32,353 nucleotides of DNA, from assembly GCF_000429545.1 (NCBI RefSeq), contig NZ_AUCB01000043.1, positions 1-32,353 of the forward strand, in the 5' to 3' direction. The translations under genes were made by a program, and so were the position numbers. A model generated the notes under the pieces. That model ran no database searches. It was not told where the DNA came from and saw only the letters and a list, made by a program, of their open reading frames with translations. The number at the start of each line of letters is the position of its first letter. Positions within the stretch are counted from its first letter, which is position 1. Below, one piece after another: positions 26,305 to 32,353 of this stretch. The stretch comes from Arenibacter certesii DSM 19833 (GTDB lineage: Bacteria > Bacteroidota > Bacteroidia > Flavobacteriales > Flavobacteriaceae).

Positions 26305-27465
26305 GTGAAGATTACGGACGTTAAAGTATGGTTGGTAGAAGGTGTTAAATATAATTGGACCTTTTTAAAAATATATACAGATAAAGGAATAACCGGTGTT
26401 GGAGAAGCTACAAATTGGCCTGGCAGTCAGATTGTAGAGGCTGCCGCCAAAGAACTCGGAAATCGGATTATTGGCCTAGACCCAATGAAAATTGATTATA
26501 TATGGACAAAATTATATAGAGATCTGAATTGGGTAGGACCTTATGGGGCGAGCATGTGTGCAATTTCAGGAATAGACATGGCGTTATTGGATTTAAAGGG
26601 CAAAGCCCTTGGAGTCCCTGTATATGATCTCTTAGGAGGTGCATTTAGGACTAAGATCCAGCTATATGCTAATTATTGGTTTACACATGGTGGACATAAT
26701 AGTGTTGATTATGCGTCTCAAGCGTTGGAGGTTAAGGCTGCAGGATTTACAGGATTAAAGTTTGATCCGTTCGCACATACTAATTATTTCTATGGCGAGG
26801 ACCTAGATACCAGTCTATCCTTAACCAAATCTGAGCAAAATCGGGCGTTTGATGTTACAAAAGCCGTTAGACAGGCGGTTGGTGATGAAATGGATATTAT
26901 GATAGAAACACATGCTATGTTAAATTTCAAAGTAGCAATAAATATGGCAAAAAGATTGGCGGAATTGGATATTTCGTGGTATGAGGAACCAGCAGGACCT
27001 GAAAATCCTAATACCTTAAAAGCATTACGAGATAGGATAGATCCTAATGTTTCCATTTGTGTAGGAGAAAGACATTATACACGACACGGGATAAGGCCTA
27101 TTCTAGAAAGACATATTTGCGATGTGGTGATGCCTGATATTACACGATGTGGTGGACCTTCAGAAATGAAAAGAATGGCTACCATGGCAGAAGCATATAA
27201 TGTATTAATAGCTCCCCATAACCCGAATGGTCCTTTATCCACCTTAGCATCAGCTCAAGTTTGTGCCACAATTCCTAATTTCTTTAAACAGGAGTTTATT
27301 TTTAAAGATGTTCCTTGGCGAGATACAGTAATTACTCATCCATTAGAGATTGTAAATGGGAATTTAATTCTAAGTGATAGACCAGGCTTAGGAGTAGATT
27401 TGGTAGAGGAAGAGTTGGAGAAGCATCCTGGTATTAGAGAGGCAAGAAAAGGATTTTATATTTAA
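26305..27465 (+). CDS. Enolase-superfamily sugar acid dehydratase (mandelate racemase/muconate lactonizing type)
   Basis: This is a 386-residue cytoplasmic enzyme that starts at GTG. The N-terminal capping domain (MKITDVKVWLVEG, GITGVGEATNWPG) and the barrel with IDMALLDLKGKALGVPVYDLLGG are typical of the MR/MLE group. Putative magnesium ligands are E201 (IETHAML), E227 (YEEPAGP) and E255 (VGERHY). Acid/base candidates are K152 (GLKFDPF), H203, and the D278 (MPDITRCGG)-H305 (APHNPNGP) dyad. These line up in spacing with the catalytic set I recall for E. coli D-galactonate dehydratase (D183, H185, E209, E235, D258, H285), except that the first ligand is Glu and not Asp. Dehydration of a sugar acid to a 2-keto-3-deoxy acid is the likely reaction. 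The SDR gene follows after 8 bases. Confidence 0.9.
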   Translation: MKITDVKVWLVEGVKYNWTFLKIYTDKGITGVGEATNWPGSQIVEAAAKELGNRIIGLDPMKIDYIWTKLYRDLNWVGPYGASMCAISGIDMALLDLKGKALGVPVYDLLGGAFRTKIQLYANYWFTHGGHNSVDYASQALEVKAAGFTGLKFDPFAHTNYFYGEDLDTSLSLTKSEQNRAFDVTKAVRQAVGDEMDIMIETHAMLNFKVAINMAKRLAELDISWYEEPAGPENPNTLKALRDRIDPNVSICVGERHYTRHGIRPILERHICDVVMPDITRCGGPSEMKRMATMAEAYNVLIAPHNPNGPLSTLASAQVCATIPNFFKQEFIFKDVPWRDTVITHPLEIVNGNLILSDRPGLGVDLVEEELEKHPGIREARKGFYI

Positions 27466-27473
27466 AAAATGTT

Positions 27474-28259
27474 ATGCTTACAATTGACTTAAAAGGTAAG
27501 ACAGCCTTGATTACAGGTGCAAGTAGCGGTATAGGATTGGGTGTGTCTAAAATGTTGGCAAGGGCAGGGTGTAATATTTCTGGTTGTGCATCTTCTGAAC
27601 AAAACTCTGAAGAAGGCGTGGAGTTTTTAAAATTGATTTTGGAGGAAGGTGTGCTTGCTGACTACAATTGTTGCGATGTAACCAACTTTACTGAAATGGA
27701 AAAGTTAGTTAAAGCTACTGCAAAGAAATTTGGAGGGATAGATATTTTGATTTCAAATGCTGGAGTTAACGTTTTCGAAGGTGCTGAAAATTGTACGGAT
27801 GACCTTTGGAACTATAATGCAGACTTAAACTTAAAATCTCATTGGAAACTAAGCCAATTATGTAAGCCTTGGTTGGAAAGAAGTCAAAAAGGTGTAATTC
27901 TTATAATGACTTCTAATCATAGTGATGCCACTATTCCTGGTTGTTTTCCCTATAATGTTACAAAAACGGCTTTAAAGGGATTGGTCCAATCCTTAGCAAT
28001 TGAGTGGGGACCACATATTAGGACCATTGGTGTTGCTCCTGGTTTTATAGATACAAAAGGTAATCAGAAATGGTTCGACAGTTTTGCTGACGCTAATAAA
28101 GAACGACAGCGAACTATAGATATGCATCCCGTGAAAAAAATAGGAACTCCGGAAGAGGTTGGCGCACTATGTGCTTTTTTGGTTTCGGATGCAGCTAGTT
28201 TTATTTCTGGAACAACCTATCTTATAGATGGTGGTAGATCTGCATTATTGCAAGACTAA
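27474..28259 (+). CDS. Short-chain dehydrogenase/reductase (classical SDR)
   Basis: This is a 261-residue NAD(P)-dependent oxidoreductase. The cofactor motif TGASSGIG is at 14-21, NAG at 95-97, the catalytic set is S147-Y160-K164 (YNVTK) with the supporting N119, and the C-terminal SFISGTTYLIDGG block is complete. There is no signal peptide, so it acts in the cytoplasm. I chose the ATG at 27474: an ATG at 27469 is in another frame that stops after seven codons. With only 8 bases after the dehydratase gene the two are coupled. In that setting it probably oxidises a sugar or sugar lactone, or reduces a keto-acid, on the same route. Confidence 0.92.
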   Translation: MLTIDLKGKTALITGASSGIGLGVSKMLARAGCNISGCASSEQNSEEGVEFLKLILEEGVLADYNCCDVTNFTEMEKLVKATAKKFGGIDILISNAGVNVFEGAENCTDDLWNYNADLNLKSHWKLSQLCKPWLERSQKGVILIMTSNHSDATIPGCFPYNVTKTALKGLVQSLAIEWGPHIRTIGVAPGFIDTKGNQKWFDSFADANKERQRTIDMHPVKKIGTPEEVGALCAFLVSDAASFISGTTYLIDGGRSALLQD

Positions 28260-28327
28260 TTTAAGTTTATAATTTTCACTTACATAATGCAGTTAATATT
28301 ATATAAAACTTATTTAAAAAAATACAT

Positions 28328-31300
28328 ATGAGGAGGTTGTGGTCTGTTTTGTTTATATGTGCTTTTATATCCTTTATAATTAGCTGTAGCAGCAATGAGA
28401 ATTCTGATTTATTTGTAGAATCTGTAGAGGAGCCAATTATAAACCTTAATGGTATCTGGAAAGTAAATACAAATCCCAAAGATGAGTTTTGGTTAGAGAA
28501 AGATTTGGACAATTCTTGGAAAGATATTCAGGTGCCTGGAGAGTTAATGATGCAAGGATTTTCTATAAAAAATGATGTTCCATTTGCTTATAAGAAAGAA
28601 ATAACTATTCCATCAGATTACGTTGGTAAAAATATTTTTCTGGAATTTAATGGAGTTTATAGCTATGCTCGCGTATGGATAAATGGTGAATTCATAAGAG
28701 ATCACCATGGTGGTTTTACAAAGTGGACCTGCAATATTTCAAAATATGTAAAACCTGGGGAAAAGGCAGAAATAACAGTAGAGGTAACCGACAGAGCAGA
28801 TGATATTTCCTATGCAAGTGGTTATGCAAAACATCAAATAGGAGGAATTCTTCGGGATGTCAATTTGTTGGCATTACCGTATAATTATCCTAAAGATATC
28901 ATTGTTGAAACAAATTTTGATTCAGAATATAATCATGCGAATTTATCGATTTCCGGTTCATTTGAGAAGCTAGCAAAAAAAGCAAAAGTCAATCTTGCAT
29001 TGTTCGATGAATCCGGAGAAGAGATTAAACTGAAGGAGTCAAGCCTAGTAGTGGATAACCAATTAGATTTTTTCATAAATAATCTTATTCTAAGCCCAAA
29101 AAAATGGGACGCAGAGCATCCCAACTTATATACTTTACAAATTACCTATCTTGAGAATAATCGTTTGCTATGGAGGTCAAATAAGAAAATCGGCTTTAGA
29201 GAAGTTGAAATTATCGGTAATAGTCTTTTAGTCAATGGGAAGAAAGTTAAGCTTAGGGGGGCGAATAGACATGATAATCACCCAACCTTGGGAAGGGTTT
29301 CTACTCCCGAATATGAGTTAAAAGATGTACTCTTGGCCAAAGAGGCAAATATGAATTTTATTCGCACTTCACACTACCCTCCAACAAAAAACTTTTTGAA
29401 ACTATGTGACGAATACGGCTTGTATGTAGAAGATGAAACAGCGGTATGTTTTGTAATAGATTATAGAATTAAAGGTTATGAAGAAGCTTCTAACTCTCAA
29501 GATGATCCTAAATATACTGATCGCTACTTGTCTCAATTGAAAGAGATGGTAACAGCACATAGGAATCACCCATCTGTAATTATTTGGTCAATAGGGAATG
29601 AAAGTATTTATGGAAGTAATTTTGAGAAATCTTATAAGTGGATTAAGAAAACTGATACCACTAGACCTATTATGTTTAGTTATCCTGGAACCGTTCCAGA
29701 TAGTATTGAGGCCCCCTATCAAATACTTAGTATGCATTATCCTTCTGTCACAGGAAATTTAAATCAATACGAGATACAGACAAAAGGATTTGGGTATGAA
29801 AAGATGCCAGTGGTTTTTGATGAATGGGCACATGTCGCTTGCTATAATAATGAAACTATAATTGAAGACCCAAATATTCGCAACTTTTGGGGACAAAGTC
29901 TAGATATGATGTGGAGTAAAACCTTCGATGCTCAAGGGGGATTGGGCGGGGCAATTTGGGGAATGATAGATGAAACTTTCATGCTACCAGAAAACTTAGA
30001 TGGATTTAGAAACTGGTGGGGAATAGAGGATAATACCATTGATACCTATAAAGGAACTACAATAGGTTATGGAGAATGGGGAATAGTTGATGTCTGGCGT
30101 AGGAAAAAACCAGAATTTTGGAATACAAAGAAAGCATATTCACCGATTAAGGTTTTTAATACCACCATATATGACTATGCGGATGGGAAAGGTGTAAAAG
30201 TTTCAGTTTACAATAGATTTGATCATACAAATTTAAAGGAAATAGGGATTTCATATACTTATAAAGACAGTATTTATACTATTACTTCACCTGATTTGCA
30301 CCCACATACAGAAGGTGAGCTGGTCCTGCCAATTTTGAATTGGCAAAAAAACGAAAAAATTCTACTGGAATTTTATGACCAGAATCATAAACTTATAGAT
30401 TCTTATCAATTAAGTCAAGAACAAGATGTTCGTCAGGATATTACTTTGTCTGATGAGAAAGTTCAAATAATCAGAAAGGATAATCTACTAGAATTTCTTA
30501 TAAAGGAAGGCTCCATATTCATGGATATGACAACAGGGAAATTAACACATTTGGAAAATAGTAGTGAAAAATTAGTCATTTCAGGACCGAATCTAGTATA
30601 CAAAACAAAGGGTAAGTCAATAAGTTATTCATCCAATGAAATTAAAAATTATGGGAAAGACTGGAAATTAAAAAGTATCGATTACGGAAATGAAGGAAAT
30701 GAAGTTGTTATTGAAATAAAGGGAGCTTATAATAAAATTGAGGTTATATTTAATTTGCGTATATTTTTTAATGGAAGGATTGATAGTAATTATAATTACA
30801 AAAATTTACCTGAAGAATATGTTCGTGAAATTGGACTTTCCTATATGATCGAGGATGTTTTTGAAAATATTTCATGGACTAGAAGAGGTTATTGGAGTCA
30901 ATATCCCGAAAACCATATTTCCGCCTTAAAAGGGAATGCTAATCTTTATTCCACAATTTTAAAAAGGTATAGAGAAGAACCGGAAAAAGAATGGAATGAA
31001 GATAGTACCAGTTTTTACTATCAGGGAACAAATGATGAAGATAGTTCTACATTAACGCATAACGTTAAAGCTACAAAAGAAAATGTTTTTAATTATTCTT
31101 TAGTGAAGAACAATCGTAATTTGATAACAGTTCAAGGAAAAGGAGACGTTTCATGTAGATTGTCCAAAGAAAATAATAAATTGGTATTACATCTTTTAAA
31201 TCAACTAGATTATATAGATTTAAGTTGGGGTAATTTTCAAAATAATATAATGTTGGATGGTTCATATAGAGGAAGCGTTAGTTTTGATTTAGCGTTATAG
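28328..31300 (+). CDS. Glycoside hydrolase family 2 lipoprotein
   Basis: This is a 990-residue GH2 exo-glycosidase with a lipoprotein signal (WSVLFICAFISFIISC, lipidated C20 followed by SSNENSD). The SNENSD stretch after the cysteine is acidic, which suggests surface export. The sugar-binding domain starts with NLNGIWKVNT and the barrel with KKVKLRGANRHDNHP. The acid/base is E425 (IIWSIGNESIYG) and the nucleophile is E499 (VVFDEWAHV). The C-terminal region again contains a beta-galactosidase small-chain-like part (WTRRGYWSQYPENHISALKG). It shares domain order and many motifs with the GH2 at 23237, but it has a lipid anchor and a longer loop between the two catalytic residues (GLYVEDETAVCFVIDYRIKG region). 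It is the last gene of the PUL; mobile-element debris follows. Confidence 0.93.
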   Translation: MRRLWSVLFICAFISFIISCSSNENSDLFVESVEEPIINLNGIWKVNTNPKDEFWLEKDLDNSWKDIQVPGELMMQGFSIKNDVPFAYKKEITIPSDYVGKNIFLEFNGVYSYARVWINGEFIRDHHGGFTKWTCNISKYVKPGEKAEITVEVTDRADDISYASGYAKHQIGGILRDVNLLALPYNYPKDIIVETNFDSEYNHANLSISGSFEKLAKKAKVNLALFDESGEEIKLKESSLVVDNQLDFFINNLILSPKKWDAEHPNLYTLQITYLENNRLLWRSNKKIGFREVEIIGNSLLVNGKKVKLRGANRHDNHPTLGRVSTPEYELKDVLLAKEANMNFIRTSHYPPTKNFLKLCDEYGLYVEDETAVCFVIDYRIKGYEEASNSQDDPKYTDRYLSQLKEMVTAHRNHPSVIIWSIGNESIYGSNFEKSYKWIKKTDTTRPIMFSYPGTVPDSIEAPYQILSMHYPSVTGNLNQYEIQTKGFGYEKMPVVFDEWAHVACYNNETIIEDPNIRNFWGQSLDMMWSKTFDAQGGLGGAIWGMIDETFMLPENLDGFRNWWGIEDNTIDTYKGTTIGYGEWGIVDVWRRKKPEFWNTKKAYSPIKVFNTTIYDYADGKGVKVSVYNRFDHTNLKEIGISYTYKDSIYTITSPDLHPHTEGELVLPILNWQKNEKILLEFYDQNHKLIDSYQLSQEQDVRQDITLSDEKVQIIRKDNLLEFLIKEGSIFMDMTTGKLTHLENSSEKLVISGPNLVYKTKGKSISYSSNEIKNYGKDWKLKSIDYGNEGNEVVIEIKGAYNKIEVIFNLRIFFNGRIDSNYNYKNLPEEYVREIGLSYMIEDVFENISWTRRGYWSQYPENHISALKGNANLYSTILKRYREEPEKEWNEDSTSFYYQGTNDEDSSTLTHNVKATKENVFNYSLVKNNRNLITVQGKGDVSCRLSKENNKLVLHLLNQLDYIDLSWGNFQNNIMLDGSYRGSVSFDLAL

Positions 31301-31420
31301 AAACAACTGGATAGAATATCCTTAGTTACAGCCTTATAATTAAATCTAAGCCATCCTTTGTTATTGATGATAGGGCCTGTGCTGAGAAACCTTAATTGAA
31401 TTGACTGTTATCAATTTCAC

Positions 31421-31439
31421 CTAAGAATTTAATTCTTAG
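31421..31439. repeat. Perfect inverted repeat downstream of the PUL
   Basis: CTAAGAATT and AATTCTTAG, separated by one T, form a perfect 9-base palindrome in the gap between the last GH2 gene and the recombinase remnant. No T-run follows, so it is not a standard terminator. It could be a protein-binding site or chance in AT-rich DNA. Confidence 0.35.
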
Positions 31440-31545
31440 AAACTATATTTAAAAAAGTCTAAAAATACGTCAATTGATATTGAATTTTTTATTTATAGAT
31501 TGGATTAAAATAAAACATCATTATTTAAACCTCTAGGAATTAAAG

Positions 31546-31860
31546 TTAGATCATAGCGTCTTTATTGTGGATTTTTTGCTGAAACTTTTCTCTTAACAGT
31601 TGCATATCTGCACTCACTTTTAAATCTAATATTTTAGCGTAGTGTTGCGTGGTTTTTAAAGATTTATGACCTAACATTTTACTTACAGTTTCAATAGGGA
31701 CGCCATTGGATAGTGTGACGGTGGTAGCAAATGTTTGTCTGGCCAAATGGAAGGTAAGATTTTTAGAAATCCCACATAAATCTGCAATTTCCTTAATATA
31801 AGCGTTCATTTTCTGATTCGATAAGACTGGAAGTAGGGATATTCGGGAGTAGGCCGATTT
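31546..31860 (-). pseudogene. Tyrosine recombinase (phage/CTn integrase), C-terminal fragment
   Basis: The frame, open from about 31860, contains SLLPVLSNQKMNAYIKEIAD, then FHLARQTFATTVTL with the HxxR motif, and LGHKSLKTTQHYAKI with the second His and the tyrosine nucleophile. These are the last catalytic residues of tyrosine recombinases typical of Bacteroidetes conjugative transposons. The DNA-binding N-terminal half and the first catalytic Arg and Lys are missing. Recognisable homology reaches upstream of the ATG at 31809 to about 31845 and is then replaced by IS21-type end sequence. The gene was therefore cut by the IS and is not a naturally short protein. Confidence 0.88.
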
Positions 31861-31882
31861 TCACTAAAAACTGGACAGAACG

Positions 31883-31917
31883 AATCCTGGAACATCGATG
31901 TTTCCGGGATTTTTTTT
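31883..31917 (+). terminator. Hairpin with T-run in the IS21-type end
   Basis: AATCCTGGAACAT (31883-31895) pairs with ATGTTTCCGGGATT (31898-31911) with one bulge and one G-U pair, and a run of eight T follows. This is a good rho-independent terminator for transcription entering the IS from the left (plus strand). Confidence 0.65.
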
Positions 31918-31928
31918 ATGGTTTATTT

Positions 31929-32054
31929 TCGAAGTGGATTTTCGTCCGGTTTAAGAGGGCTTTTTGGTCGTTTTAGTGAGGTTCTGGCATACCTTTCCCA
32001 TCGAAGTGGATATTCTGGTGATGTTGACCCCCTATTCTGGCCATACTGACCCCC
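31929..32054. repeat. Terminal repeats of the IS21-type element
   Basis: Two adjoining 22-base direct repeats lie at 32011-32032 and 32033-32054. Both start with TATTCTGG, carry AT at positions 11-12 and end in TGACCCCC; they match at 18 of 22 positions. In addition, TCGAAGTGGAT occurs at 31929 and again at 32001, each followed by a near-identical TTTTC/TATTC. Multiple subterminal repeats of this sort are the transposase-binding sites of IS21-family elements. Confidence 0.65.
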
Positions 32055-32092
32055 CTAAGGATTTTGGTCAAAAAGATAAGTTAATGACAATA

Positions 32093-32353
32093 TTACAGTT
32101 TTTTTCTTAGACTTTCTCCCTTTAATTCTATCCGGTGAGAGGTGTGTACCAGTCGGTCCAATATCGCGTCAGCGATGCTTGCTTCTCCAATAATATCGTA
32201 CCAGCTTCCCACAGGAAGTTGACTTGCAATAATGGTAGATGATCTTCCATGCCGGTCCTCAATGATCTCCATCAGGTCCATTTGCTGTTTTCTATCCAAG
32301 TGAGCCAGTCCAAAGTCATCCAGGATCAACAGTTTCGCCTTCGCCAACTTAGC
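32093..32353 (-). CDS. istB: IS21-family helper ATPase IstB, C-terminal part (cut by window edge)
   Basis: The frame runs in from the right window edge (AKLAKAKLLILDDFGLAHLD). The Walker B motif LLILDDFG is followed by the IstB pattern QQMDLMEIIEDRHGRSSTII, then the sensor-like region ASQLPVGSWYDIIGEASIAD and ILDRLVHTSHRIELKGESLR at the C-terminus. IstB is the AAA+ ATPase that assists the IstA transposase. The Walker A part and istA would lie to the right of the window. The C-terminus is intact, so the element may still be functional. Confidence 0.93.
   Translation of the reverse strand, partial: AKLAKAKLLILDDFGLAHLDRKQQMDLMEIIEDRHGRSSTIIASQLPVGSWYDIIGEASIADAILDRLVHTSHRIELKGESLRKKL

Noticed and set aside
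26305-27465. Naming the enolase-superfamily enzyme as 3,6-anhydrogalactonate cycloisomerase or D-galactonate dehydratase
   Set aside because: The residues fit the wider dehydratase-like group, but the first ligand is different and no agar or carrageenan enzymes are nearby. The substrate cannot be read from the sequence.
31470-31490. Terminator after the last GH2 gene
   Set aside because: The stem has only five A/T-rich pairs. The T-run is there, but chance is likely in such AT-rich DNA.
1-32353. CRISPR array, tRNA or rRNA genes
   Set aside because: No regularly spaced repeats and no cloverleaf or rRNA-like sequence were seen on either strand. No tRNA next to the recombinase remnant was found that could serve as an integration site.

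Overview
The window looks like a chromosomal accessory region of a marine-type flavobacterium (Bacteroidota). The evidence is a SusC/SusD pair, AT-rich DNA, weak or absent Shine-Dalgarno sites, Bacteroidetes-type conjugative transposon genes, and IS elements of ISAon1, IS3 and IS21 type. No species can be named from the sequence alone.

Layout. (1) 1-2560 is a graveyard of mobile DNA: the start of an ISAon1-type transposase, the tail of an IS3-type transposase, and remnants of a conjugative element (a traN gene with an internal stop and a missing end, a small pilin-like membrane protein, and an amidase gene with an internal stop). (2) 2851-8566 is the uptake and control part of a polysaccharide utilization locus (PUL): a divergent AraC-type regulator, SusC and SusD, closed by a strong terminator. 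(3) 8915-13483 holds two exported beta-propeller-type proteins (an NHL-repeat protein and a very large VCBS/ASPIC-UnbV lipoprotein). (4) 14139-20701 is a tight four-gene cluster of a kind better known from Planctomycetes: a PSCyt1/DUF1549/DUF1553 cytochrome, a DUF1501 protein, an exported TIM-barrel isomerase-like protein, and a membrane-anchored cytochrome/LRR fusion. (5) 20884-31300 carries a sodium/solute symporter, an RraA-family protein, two different GH2 glycosidases flanking an enolase-superfamily dehydratase, and an SDR dehydrogenase. (6) 31546-32353 is mobile DNA again: the C-terminal part of a tyrosine recombinase cut off by an IS21-type element with istB.

How the genes may work together (inference). 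SusC/SusD bring a glycan or oligosaccharide across the outer membrane. The exported GH2 enzymes trim beta-linked sugars. The exported cytochrome/DUF1501/TIM-barrel group could oxidise or rearrange the released sugar in the periplasm and pass electrons to the membrane. The symporter takes up the product, and the SDR, enolase-superfamily dehydratase and RraA-like lyase could form a cytoplasmic non-phosphorylative sugar-acid route (oxidation, dehydration, C-C cleavage or decarboxylation). No sulfatase or polysaccharide lyase is present, so the substrate cannot be named. The locus lies between conjugative-element debris on both sides, which suggests it arrived, or was trapped, as cargo of an integrative element that has since decayed.
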